Positions 40,573 to 49,323 of a DNA stretch of 64,000 nt are shown one piece after another. The DNA is from Dictyoglomus sp. NZ13-RE01 (GTDB taxonomy: Bacteria > Dictyoglomota > Dictyoglomia > Dictyoglomales > Dictyoglomaceae), in NCBI GenBank assembly GCA_002878375.1, contig NIRF01000002.1, positions 124,001-188,000 of the forward strand. The letters are read 5' to 3'. Made by a program: the position numbers and the translations under genes. The notes under the pieces are model-generated. The model was given only the letters and a program-made list of their open reading frames with translations. It searched no databases and had not been told where the DNA came from. The number at the start of each line of letters is the position of its first letter. Position 1 is the first letter of the stretch.

Positions 40573-41358
40573 ATGAGAATAAAACTAACTTATGAATCTT
40601 TAAATGGAAAGATTATTCTTCCCAACCACTATAATTATTATCTTCAAAGCTTAATATACCAAACGTTCTCACCTGACCTTGCTGGAAAACTCCACGAAGA
40701 AGGTTTCCTATTAGGGAAAAGACCTTTCAAGCTTTTTACCTTCTCAAGAATATTAGAAAAGGGAAAGCCATCAAAAGATAAGAAATTCTTAATTTTCGAT
40801 AGTAGAATAACCTTTTATTTTTCTTCTCCAAAGGAAGAAATTGTTGAAAATCTTGCAGAAAGATCCATAAGAGAAAGAGAATTTCATTTACTAAACAACA
40901 AGATATACTTAGCTCAAATAGAGATAGTAACCTTGCCAAGAATCGAAGAAAAGATTGTTATAAAAGCTCTCTCCCCCATCACAGTTTATAGCACCATAAA
41001 GAAAGAGAACAATGAAACCCTCATTCACTACTATAAACCAATAGAAGAAGACTTTTCCAAGCTCATTGAGAAAAATGCCAAGAAAAAATACAAGCTAATA
41101 TACCAAAAGGAACCTCCAGAAGATTCCTATCTACATATTAAGCCATTAAAGTTTTCTGTGAGCGAAAATCTTAAAATAATCCTATTTAAAAATACTCCCA
41201 TTGAGGGTTATACAGGAATATATGAGATTTCAGGAACTCGCGAATTAATCCTATCTACCTATGAGGCAGGACTTGGCAACAAAAATTCTGAGGGCTTTGG
41301 TATGTGGGAAATTTGGAAAAAGAAAGAAAAGGAGGTGAGAGAATGCTTAAGGAAATAA
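40573..41358 (+). CDS. cas6: CRISPR endoribonuclease Cas6
   Basis: A 261-residue Cas6 with the N-terminal RAMP fold and the C-terminal glycine-rich loop GLGNKNSEGFGMWEI, the family hallmark. It cuts the precursor crRNA inside each repeat, leaving an 8-nt 5' handle ATTGAAAC here. The ATG at 40573 is set by GGGGGAG. It is the first cas gene of the type I-B operon and overlaps cas8b by 16 bp. Confidence 0.93.
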   Translation: MRIKLTYESLNGKIILPNHYNYYLQSLIYQTFSPDLAGKLHEEGFLLGKRPFKLFTFSRILEKGKPSKDKKFLIFDSRITFYFSSPKEEIVENLAERSIREREFHLLNNKIYLAQIEIVTLPRIEEKIVIKALSPITVYSTIKKENNETLIHYYKPIEEDFSKLIEKNAKKKYKLIYQKEPPEDSYLHIKPLKFSVSENLKIILFKNTPIEGYTGIYEISGTRELILSTYEAGLGNKNSEGFGMWEIWKKKEKEVRECLRK

Positions 41359-43319
41359 AGGAGATTGGCGAAACCTACAGAAAAAGCATAGGAGAAAATT
41401 TTGTGCAAACCTTAGTTAAAAAGGATAAGCTAAAGAAAAATAAAATGATTATTGTAGTCGATTTTAATCTTGAGGACAAAATTGCTAATATTGATTTCGT
41501 AGAATTAAATGAAGAAAGATTTGAAAAATATTTGTGGGTGGGTAATCGTGGGGGGAATAATCCTCAAGACAGGCTTACTTCTGACTCTGTAAGCTACCTA
41601 TTCTTTGAGTCTCCAAAGAATCTCTATAAAGGTTTAAAAGAAGGAGACCTTAAAAACAAACTTAAGGCTATTCTTGATGAGTTTTTTGTAACAGATAAAT
41701 TAGGAGACGAAGAAATAACATATTTAGACCTTAGCAAGCTAAATCCTTTCAAGAAATGGAAAGAAGAAATAGATAATGAAATAGCAAAGATAAGGGAAAC
41801 TGCTTCTAAAGAAACAGATAAAAAGAAAAAGATAAAAAAGTTTAAAAATAGTTATGAAAAACTACTTCTAAACTTCATAGAAAAGGCAAATGTAATTAAA
41901 GGAGAGGATATATCCCTTTATAGTTTTACTATAGATGGGAAAAAACCTTCTGAAATAAAAGAATATATAGAGTATTTGGAACAAAAAATCATTGAGGAAA
42001 GATTTGAAAATAGTATAGAAGGCGAATGTTTTGTATGTGGAAAAAGAGATGAATTAACTTCTGATACAGCAGAGATTCCTGCAAAGTTTTATATAACTAA
42101 CTTAGTAACATTTTCTTCAGGACTTGAAGGAGAACCAACCAAAAAAGTAAAAATAAAAGGATTTACTAAAAATTTCTCTATTTGTAGAGATTGTTACAAA
42201 GATATCATCTCAGGAATAAGTTATATGAACAACTACCTCAATGTTTACCTGGCAGATAACACTGCTTGGATAATACCTGGACTATTCTTTAATCCAATAA
42301 GTGAAAGGTTAACCTTAAATTGGATAAAATTTTCCAAAAACTTTACAAAGTCTATTTTTACTTTGGATGACTTTATAGAATACAAAGAGAAAATTGAAAA
42401 GGAAATGGAGGACTATATAAAAAACGAAAATATTACTGATTATTCTTATGTTGATATACTCTTTTACGATGAACCACCTGGAAGGAATGAATTTAAAATT
42501 AGAAAGTATATCAGAGAAATCCCGCTTCCAAGAGTTAAACATCTAACAAAAATAATGTCTGAAGTACAAGAAATAGGAAATGAACTCCTTGGAGAAGATA
42601 AAAATTGGTTCATTTCTTTAGACAAGATATATAGATTAGTTCCTGTTAGAAAAGGAGAATCCCAAGAATATAAAAAGATATTGGATCTATATGAGGATAT
42701 TTTATTAGGATATAAATTGGACAAAGAATTTCTTATTAATTCCTTCATGACCTTAGCCAAAATATATATCTATGAACGTACTGATTACAATGTTAAACCC
42801 AGAAACAACAATGATTTTAATCTCACAAGAGATATCCTCGCTACAAATCTACTTATAAAACTTCTTGAGAAACTAAACCTTATAGAAGGAGGTGAATTTA
42901 TGAATTCTCTTCATGAAGTTTTGGACAAGGACATGGCAAACTACATAGAAAAGATGGGATTTACCAATGAAGAAACCGCCCTATTCTTACTCGGATACCT
43001 TATAGGGGAAATTGGAGCAGAACAAATAAAAGGAGCAGAAGATTACAATGCTAAAAAGCCAATACTAAACAAAATCAACTTCAACGGAATGTCTCCAAAA
43101 AATCTTTTAAACCTTGCTAACGATGTATTCGATAAATTGGACCAATACAGGATAAGAGGGTACAATGAGAAAATATATGCAGTAATGAAAAGCCTTCTTG
43201 ATGCCCATATAAAGAATTGGAGTCTCTCAGATACTGAAAATGTTTACTATATTCTTTCTGGTTACTCTTATTCAACCTATAAAAGAATAACTTCAGTAAG
43301 AGGAAAGGAGGAGAATTAA
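41343..43319 (+). CDS. cas8b: Type I-B Cascade large subunit Cas8b (Csh1-like)
   Basis: A 658-residue protein in the large-subunit slot between cas6 and cas7. It has a four-cysteine zinc finger (CFVCGKR … CRDCYKD), a Csh1/Cas8b feature. It should recognise the PAM and nucleate Cascade assembly on target DNA. The start follows AAAGGAGGTGAG. It is followed directly by cas7 with no gap. The C-terminal half may include the internally started small subunit Cas11 known in I-B systems: an in-frame ATG at 42901 follows GGAGGTG (inference). Confidence 0.88.
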   Translation: MLKEIKEIGETYRKSIGENFVQTLVKKDKLKKNKMIIVVDFNLEDKIANIDFVELNEERFEKYLWVGNRGGNNPQDRLTSDSVSYLFFESPKNLYKGLKEGDLKNKLKAILDEFFVTDKLGDEEITYLDLSKLNPFKKWKEEIDNEIAKIRETASKETDKKKKIKKFKNSYEKLLLNFIEKANVIKGEDISLYSFTIDGKKPSEIKEYIEYLEQKIIEERFENSIEGECFVCGKRDELTSDTAEIPAKFYITNLVTFSSGLEGEPTKKVKIKGFTKNFSICRDCYKDIISGISYMNNYLNVYLADNTAWIIPGLFFNPISERLTLNWIKFSKNFTKSIFTLDDFIEYKEKIEKEMEDYIKNENITDYSYVDILFYDEPPGRNEFKIRKYIREIPLPRVKHLTKIMSEVQEIGNELLGEDKNWFISLDKIYRLVPVRKGESQEYKKILDLYEDILLGYKLDKEFLINSFMTLAKIYIYERTDYNVKPRNNNDFNLTRDILATNLLIKLLEKLNLIEGGEFMNSLHEVLDKDMANYIEKMGFTNEETALFLLGYLIGEIGAEQIKGAEDYNAKKPILNKINFNGMSPKNLLNLANDVFDKLDQYRIRGYNEKIYAVMKSLLDAHIKNWSLSDTENVYYILSGYSYSTYKRITSVRGKEEN

Positions 43320-44261
43320 ATGAGCATATATTCCAAAAATTCTGAGATTTTATTCCTTTATGATGCCAAAATGACAAATCCTAATGGTGATCCAGATGAT
43401 GAGAACAAACCAAGAATGGATTATGAAAAAGAAGTAAATCTTGTTAGTGATGTAAGATTAAAAAGATATGTTAGGGACTATTTAGAAAGTATAGGATATG
43501 AAATATTTGTGGCAAAGGTAGATGGTGAAATTGTCAAAGCCACAGAAAGACTGAAAAGATTTTTTGAAAAAGAAAACAAAAAGGTTGATCTGAATAAGCT
43601 AACAAAGGAAGACATAAACTTTTTACTTTCAAAATTAATAGATGTTAGACTTTTTGGGGCAACAATGCCAATCGAAGGAGAAAAAAAGGAACGAGGAGCA
43701 AGCTATAATCTTACAGGACCTGTACAGTTTACATGGGGATATTCTTTAAATAAGGTAGAACTTGTCAGATCAAGCTCCATTACTTCTACATTTGCTGGAA
43801 AAAAAGAAGAATTTGGTACCTTTGGGAAGGATTGGCGACTATACTACTCACTAATTGCTTTTTATGGGATAGTAAGTGGATACAGAGCCCAATACACAAA
43901 TCTTTCTGAAGATGACGTAAAGCTTTTGGATAAGGCAATGATTGAAGGAATAAACCTAATGGCATCCACAAGAAGTAAAGTAGGACAAAAACCAAGATTT
44001 TTATTAAGGGTGGAGTATAAAGACAAGAATACGTTCTTAGGGGACATGAGAGGGAAAATTATATTGGATAAAGTAGATGGCTTAAGAGATATATCGGATT
44101 ACGAGGTTGATATGAATAAATTAAAAGCATTTTTGGAGTCCAACAAAGAAAAAATTGAAAAAATCTATATTTTTGAAGACGATGAACTAAAAGTAAAAGG
44201 TGGTCCATTTAAAGAACAGTTAAAGGCTACTTTCTCTGATAAAGTAGTGAGCATTCAATAA
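43320..44261 (+). CDS. cas7: Cascade backbone subunit Cas7 (Csh2-like)
   Basis: A 313-residue Cas7 with the family opening LFLYDAKMTNPNGDPDDENKP and a Csh2-like middle (RLFGATMPI, GPVQFTWGYSLN). It polymerises along the crRNA spacer. It starts immediately after the cas8b stop codon and is 14 bp from cas5. Confidence 0.93.
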   Translation: MSIYSKNSEILFLYDAKMTNPNGDPDDENKPRMDYEKEVNLVSDVRLKRYVRDYLESIGYEIFVAKVDGEIVKATERLKRFFEKENKKVDLNKLTKEDINFLLSKLIDVRLFGATMPIEGEKKERGASYNLTGPVQFTWGYSLNKVELVRSSSITSTFAGKKEEFGTFGKDWRLYYSLIAFYGIVSGYRAQYTNLSEDDVKLLDKAMIEGINLMASTRSKVGQKPRFLLRVEYKDKNTFLGDMRGKIILDKVDGLRDISDYEVDMNKLKAFLESNKEKIEKIYIFEDDELKVKGGPFKEQLKATFSDKVVSIQ

Positions 44262-44275
44262 AGCTGGTGATCTTT

Positions 44276-45022
44276 ATGAAGGTCTTAGTATTTGATCTTA
44301 TTGGCAAAATGGCGCACTTTAGGAAGTACTATACAAACTCTTCTTCCCTCTCCTACTATTTTCCTCCAAGAACAACTACCATAGGGCTTATTGCAGGGAT
44401 AATAGGAAGAGAAAGGGATCAATACTATGAGGACTTCTCCGAAGACAAAACAGGAATTGCCATTTCCATAAAAACAAATCTAAGAAAAAAGATAAACACT
44501 GTAAACTATATAAAAGCAGAAAATAAGAATGAATTGAACTTAAGTAGGAAAGAACACACCCAAGTACCATTAGAATTAATCTTGCCAGACGAATACGATA
44601 AAGAATTAATCTACAGAATATTCTTCTACCACAGAGATCAAAACGTATTTGATGAGGTAGTAGAGAATGTTAAAAATGAAAAGGTAAAATTTCCTCCATA
44701 CTTAGGAATAAGTGAATGCATAGGCAACATAAAATTTATATATTATGGAGATGTAAAAGAAGAAGAGAAAGAAAATCCAGAAATAAACTCCATAGTAAGT
44801 GTAGATTTTATAAGTAGGAATAATTGCACTATAGAGCCTTATGAAGGTGCATTATATGTGAAGGAATTAATGCCTTTCTCCTTTGACTCCAACAGAATGC
44901 CTAAAAACTCACCAAGAGAGTACATAGCAGAAATAAAGAAGGGAAAGATAAAAATCAGGGGAAAAATAAAAGTTAAGGTTATTGAAGAGCTAAACGAAAA
45001 TTTTCTATTCATGGAGGAATAA
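44276..45022 (+). CDS. cas5: Cascade subunit Cas5 (type I-B)
   Basis: A 248-residue Cas5: VLVFDLIGKMAHFRKYYTNSS followed by YYFPPRTTTIGLIAGIIG, a classic Cas5 N-terminal motif. It binds the 5' handle of the crRNA and caps Cascade. The ATG at 44276 is preferred; a GTG at 44267 would add three residues. One base separates it from cas3. Confidence 0.92.
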   Translation: MKVLVFDLIGKMAHFRKYYTNSSSLSYYFPPRTTTIGLIAGIIGRERDQYYEDFSEDKTGIAISIKTNLRKKINTVNYIKAENKNELNLSRKEHTQVPLELILPDEYDKELIYRIFFYHRDQNVFDEVVENVKNEKVKFPPYLGISECIGNIKFIYYGDVKEEEKENPEINSIVSVDFISRNNCTIEPYEGALYVKELMPFSFDSNRMPKNSPREYIAEIKKGKIKIRGKIKVKVIEELNENFLFMEE

Positions 45023-45023
45023 G

Positions 45024-47390
45024 ATGGAATTTTATTCCCATTTAGATCCTAAGACCTTACTTATAGATCATCTAAGAGAGGTGGCAGAAAGAGCCCAAAA
45101 TTATTTCTATTTCAATAGCAAAGAAGATCTTAATAAAATCGCATATCTGTTGGGACTAACTCATGACTTTGGGAAATATACAACATATTTTCAGGACAGA
45201 CTACATGGAAGGAAGGATCCTGGGAAATTGGCTGACCATGGGTTTATCTCCTCTCTCTATACAGCATACACATTATCAAAGGCAAAAGAAAAATTAAATA
45301 TTGGGGAGGAATTAAAAGAATTCCTCCCCCTTATTTCCTCCTTTGTTGTATATCATCACCACTTAGATCTAACAGACCTTGATAATTTTGATGCTCACTT
45401 AGAAGAGGATTACTTGGAAAAAGTTAAAGCGCAAATTGAAAATATGAAGGAAAACCGTCAAGATATAGAAAAAGATTTGGTAGAACTTGGATTACCAACT
45501 ATTGAAGAATTTGAGCAAAACCTAAACAAAATAGTTGATGAAATTAAACGTCTACTTTATAAATACAAAAACCCCTTGCTCGAGAAGGAAAAAGAAAAAA
45601 TATCTATCCTAACCCTGGCTCTTTTTTCCGCCCTTATTGATGCTGATAAAAAGTCTGCTGGAAAAGTAAAAGAAATAGATAGAAAGTCAATTCCTGAAAA
45701 TATAGTAGAAATCCATAAAAGCAGGAAATTTAAAAATAGTAATGATGAGATAAACAAATTAAGGGAAGAAATCTTTGAAAACATAACTAAAAAAGTAGAA
45801 AGCTTAGATATAGAAAATAAAAAAATATTTAGTCTTACTGCCCCAACAGGCTCTGGAAAAACCCTTACCGGTTTTGCCTTCGCAGTAAAACTAAGAAAGA
45901 AAATAGAAGAAAAGTATAACTATACACCAAGAATTATATACTCCCTACCATTTATATCTATAATAGATCAGAATTACAAGATACTCTACGAAGTACTATC
46001 TAACATAGAAAACTTTGAAGGAAATAGTTCCACATATATAATAGGGCATCATCACTTATCAAACATAGAATATGAAGAAGGCAATGAATTTGAAGAAGTA
46101 GAAAAAGCACTTTCTCTCATAGAATCATGGGAATCGGAGGTAATAGTTACCACTTTTGTACAACTCCTTCATTCAGTTATCGGATTTAAAAATAAATTTC
46201 TAAAAAAGTACCATAACATTGCAAGAAGTATTATCATCCTTGATGAGGCACAAAATGTACCTGCAGAATATTGGGAACTTATAAGAAGAGTATTTAAGTT
46301 AATGACACAATATCTGAATTGCTACATAATACTTATGACTGCAACAAGACCACTAATCTTCCATGAAAATGAAATAGAAGAAATATTAGATCAAAAGGAA
46401 AAATATTTTAGAAGTCTAAGCAGAGTAATATTAAAACCAAGGTTAGAAGAAAGAAAAATACCAGATTTCCTAACCCTCTTTGAAGAAATCTATAAACCAG
46501 GCAAATCCTACCTAATAGTAACGAACACTATCAACTCCTCTATTGATATATACAAACTTTTAAAAGAGAAATTTAAAAACCTTTATTATTTATCTGCAAA
46601 CCTAATCTCAAAACACAAATTAGAAAGGATAAATGATATCAAGAGTAAATTGGAAAATGGTGAAAAAGTTATACTTGTTTCAACTCAGGTAGTTGAGGCA
46701 GGAGTTGACCTGGACTTTGATATAACCATTAGAGATCTTGGACCTTTAGATTCCATTGTTCAAGTGGCAGGAAGATGCAATAGAAATCTTAAGAAGGGGA
46801 AAAACTCTGGAGAAGTTTATGTTCTGAATCTAAAGGACGAGAAAAATAGAAGCTTATCTACCTATGTTTATTCCCAAATTTTACCAAGTATATCCAAAAC
46901 AATACTTGAAGAGATAAACGAAATTGAAGAAGCAAAATTTTTGGAACTTGTAGATCAATATTTTAAAAGAATAAGAGAAATAAAGTCCTTTGAAGATTCA
47001 GAAAAAATATTTCAGGCTTTGCTTGATTTGAGATTCTTCTCAAAAAATGAGTCTTCTGTAAGCTCCTTTAACGTTATACAGGAAAAAGGAACTATTTATC
47101 CTGTATTTATAGAATGGGATGAAGATGCAAAAAACACATGGAAAAAGTATAAAGAAATAATAGAGATGGAAGGAGAAATCTGGGAGAAGAAAAAACGCTT
47201 ATTAGAAATTAAAAGGCAGTTTGAGGATTACATAGTAAATGTAAGAGTACAAGGAAGTATTAATGAAATATTCGGTATGATTTTTGAAAAAGGTTTAGGA
47301 TATGTACCCCATGAAAAAGTACAAGACTTTTATGATGAAGAAACAGGATTTAAAAAAGATCTTAAAAATGTTTCCGCATTAATACTATGA
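45024..47390 (+). CDS. cas3: CRISPR-associated helicase/nuclease Cas3 (HD fused)
   Basis: A 788-residue protein. The N-terminal HD nuclease domain has GLTHDFGKYT at about residues 45-53 and YHHH near 112. The superfamily 2 helicase has Walker A APTGSGKT, DEAQ box IILDEAQN, MTATRP and QVAGRCNR. It unwinds and degrades DNA bound by Cascade. All nuclease and ATPase motifs are intact, so interference is probably functional. It overlaps cas4 by 4 bp. Confidence 0.95.
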   Translation: MEFYSHLDPKTLLIDHLREVAERAQNYFYFNSKEDLNKIAYLLGLTHDFGKYTTYFQDRLHGRKDPGKLADHGFISSLYTAYTLSKAKEKLNIGEELKEFLPLISSFVVYHHHLDLTDLDNFDAHLEEDYLEKVKAQIENMKENRQDIEKDLVELGLPTIEEFEQNLNKIVDEIKRLLYKYKNPLLEKEKEKISILTLALFSALIDADKKSAGKVKEIDRKSIPENIVEIHKSRKFKNSNDEINKLREEIFENITKKVESLDIENKKIFSLTAPTGSGKTLTGFAFAVKLRKKIEEKYNYTPRIIYSLPFISIIDQNYKILYEVLSNIENFEGNSSTYIIGHHHLSNIEYEEGNEFEEVEKALSLIESWESEVIVTTFVQLLHSVIGFKNKFLKKYHNIARSIIILDEAQNVPAEYWELIRRVFKLMTQYLNCYIILMTATRPLIFHENEIEEILDQKEKYFRSLSRVILKPRLEERKIPDFLTLFEEIYKPGKSYLIVTNTINSSIDIYKLLKEKFKNLYYLSANLISKHKLERINDIKSKLENGEKVILVSTQVVEAGVDLDFDITIRDLGPLDSIVQVAGRCNRNLKKGKNSGEVYVLNLKDEKNRSLSTYVYSQILPSISKTILEEINEIEEAKFLELVDQYFKRIREIKSFEDSEKIFQALLDLRFFSKNESSVSSFNVIQEKGTIYPVFIEWDEDAKNTWKKYKEIIEMEGEIWEKKKRLLEIKRQFEDYIVNVRVQGSINEIFGMIFEKGLGYVPHEKVQDFYDEETGFKKDLKNVSALIL

Positions 47391-47881
47391 GAAGTATTAA
47401 TGGAACACTTATTGCAAGTTACTATGCCTGTAAAAGAGAGCTCTGGTTTATGGCCCATGAAATCATACCAGATCAAGACAACTCATTTTTAGAATTAGGT
47501 AGATTCAATGAGGAAACCTTTTATGAAAGAGAAGAAAAAGGGCTTATTGTTGGAGACCTGAAGATTGACCTAATTAAAAAAGGAAGAGATACATTGGTTG
47601 TAGGAGAAATAAAGAAGTCATCAAGGTCTGAAAAAACTGGGATTATGCAACTTTACTATTATCTACTTTATTTAAAAGAAAGAGGTGTTGAGGCAAAAGG
47701 GGAAGTACTAATTCCAAAGGAAAAGAAAAAGATAGCTATTGAGCTTACTCCAGAAATAGAGGAAGAATTAAAAGAAGCTATAAAAGAAATAGAAAAAATA
47801 ATCGATATGGAAACACCTCCTCCTAAGGAAAAAATAAAATATTGTATACCTTGTGCGTATAGGGAGTTTTGTTGGGCATGA
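47387..47881 (+). CDS. cas4: CRISPR-associated exonuclease Cas4
   Basis: A 164-residue Cas4/RecB-like nuclease with the Fe-S cysteines spread over YYACKRELWF and CIPCAYREFCW, and the nuclease core VVGEIKKSSR. It trims and selects PAM-bearing spacer precursors. It overlaps both neighbours by 4 bp, as usual in the Cas4-Cas1-Cas2 adaptation cassette. Confidence 0.93.
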   Translation: MRSINGTLIASYYACKRELWFMAHEIIPDQDNSFLELGRFNEETFYEREEKGLIVGDLKIDLIKKGRDTLVVGEIKKSSRSEKTGIMQLYYYLLYLKERGVEAKGEVLIPKEKKKIAIELTPEIEEELKEAIKEIEKIIDMETPPPKEKIKYCIPCAYREFCWA

Positions 47882-48873
47882 GCGAAAGTATATATGTGTT
47901 TTCAAGCGGTGAGATAAAACGAAAACAAAATACCATTTACTTTGAGGACAAAGATGGAAATAAAAAATATTTGCCTATAGAAAATATAAGGGAGATACAT
48001 TTTTTAGGAGAAATCACATTAAATAAAGATTTTTTAGAATACATTACTCAAAAGGAAATAATACTCCATTTTTACAATTACTATGGATATTATGTTGGCA
48101 GTTACTATCCCAGAGAACATTACAACAGTGGATACATGATATTAAAGCAAGCAGAACATTATTTAGACAATAGTAAAAGATTGGCTTTAGCTAAAAAATT
48201 TGTCGAAGGTGCTTACAAGAACATACTAAAAGTCCTCAACTATTACCATAAGAGGGAAACAAATCTTGAGACACACATCAAAAAAATTATGAGTTTATCT
48301 GAAAAAATAAATATGTGCGAGAGAATTGATGAGCTAATGGCTATTGAAGGGAATATAAGGGAAACTTATTATGATGCCTTTAACGAAATAATAGAAAATG
48401 AGGACTTCAAATTTGATACAAGAACAAAAAGACCTCCAGAAAATATGATAAATACTTTGATTAGCTTTGGAAATTCTCTTATCTATACCTATATACTCTC
48501 AGAAATTTACAAAACTCATCTTGATCCAAGAATTGGCTTTCTTCATACTACAAACTTTAGAAGATTCTCTTTGAATTTAGATATAGCAGAAATATTCAAA
48601 CCCATAATTGTAGATAGAGTAATCTTTAATATTGTAAATAAAAACATGATATCAAAAAAGGATTTTGAAGAAAAATTAGGAGGATTATATTTAAAAGATT
48701 CTGGAAGAAAAATATTTATAGATAAAATAGAGGAAAAACTAAAAACCACAGTAGAGTATAAAAAAATAGGAAAAAGTATATCCTATAGAAGGCTTATAAG
48801 ACTTGAGCTGTATAAACTTGAGAAACACTTGATAGGAGAAGAGGAATATGAACCTTTGGTAGCAGAATGGTAG
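47878..48873 (+). CDS. cas1: CRISPR integrase Cas1
   Basis: A 331-residue type I-B Cas1. Active-site residues are visible in AIEGNIRETYYDAF (Glu) and the later GFLHTTNFRRFSLNLDIAEIF-type segment (His and Asp/Glu). The ATG at 47878 overlaps the cas4 stop (ATGA); an in-frame upstream TTG-type start is unlikely. It integrates new spacers with Cas2 at the leader end. Confidence 0.95.
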   Translation: MSESIYVFSSGEIKRKQNTIYFEDKDGNKKYLPIENIREIHFLGEITLNKDFLEYITQKEIILHFYNYYGYYVGSYYPREHYNSGYMILKQAEHYLDNSKRLALAKKFVEGAYKNILKVLNYYHKRETNLETHIKKIMSLSEKINMCERIDELMAIEGNIRETYYDAFNEIIENEDFKFDTRTKRPPENMINTLISFGNSLIYTYILSEIYKTHLDPRIGFLHTTNFRRFSLNLDIAEIFKPIIVDRVIFNIVNKNMISKKDFEEKLGGLYLKDSGRKIFIDKIEEKLKTTVEYKKIGKSISYRRLIRLELYKLEKHLIGEEEYEPLVAEW

Positions 48874-48876
48874 ATC

Positions 48877-49143
48877 ATGTATGTGATCATGGTCTATGAT
48901 ATAAATGAAGAAAGGGTCTCTAAGGTGTTGAAAATTGCAAGAAAGTATCTCACTTGGGTCCAAAATTCTGTGCTTGAAGGGGAAATAACAGAAGCAAAAT
49001 TTGAAAGACTTAATTACGAACTAATGAATATTATTAATACAGAAGAAGACTCCATTATCTTTTACATTATGCGCACTACAAAGTACACTGAGCGAAAAAT
49101 AATAGGATTAGAAAAAGGAAAGATAAACAATAATTTTTTATAA
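48877..49143 (+). CDS. cas2: CRISPR adaptation protein Cas2
   Basis: An 88-residue Cas2: MYVIMVYDINEERV followed by a ferredoxin-like fold (WVQNSVLEGEIT). It forms the Cas1-Cas2 integrase. It is 3 bp after cas1, and the CRISPR leader begins right behind it. Confidence 0.94.
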   Translation: MYVIMVYDINEERVSKVLKIARKYLTWVQNSVLEGEITEAKFERLNYELMNIINTEEDSIIFYIMRTTKYTERKIIGLEKGKINNNFL

Positions 49144-49323
49144 AATACATAAAATTTCTGTCGACCTCCAATCCTGCAAAAAACCCCGGGGTACGACAGA
49201 AAATTAAAATCTCTAAATTTCCCTCTTTAAATCTAACAAATCTTGATGTATAATATAATCAAAATTGTAGATCTCCTATAAGGGTATTAATTTTAAATTG
49301 TAGATTTTTTGCTATATTAACGG
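49144..49323 (+). promoter_or_regulatory. CRISPR leader
   Basis: 180 bp between cas2 and the first repeat, mostly A/T. It contains a 9-bp inverted repeat TTTCTGTCG (49155-49163) / CGACAGAAA (49194-49202) enclosing the palindrome ACCCCGGGGT (49183-49192), and a promoter-like TTTAAA-17-TATAAT (49226-49254). A degenerate repeat follows at 49263-49291. Orientation is supported because the array's variant repeats are at the other end. Confidence 0.75.
49263..49291 (+). repeat. Degenerate CRISPR repeat inside the leader
   Basis: Eighteen of the first 22 positions match the array repeat (TTGTAG, CCTATAAGGG conserved), then one inserted base and ATTAA. It begins 61 bp before repeat 1, close to one repeat unit (65-68 bp), leaving a 32-bp spacer-like stretch. 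Confidence 0.7.
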
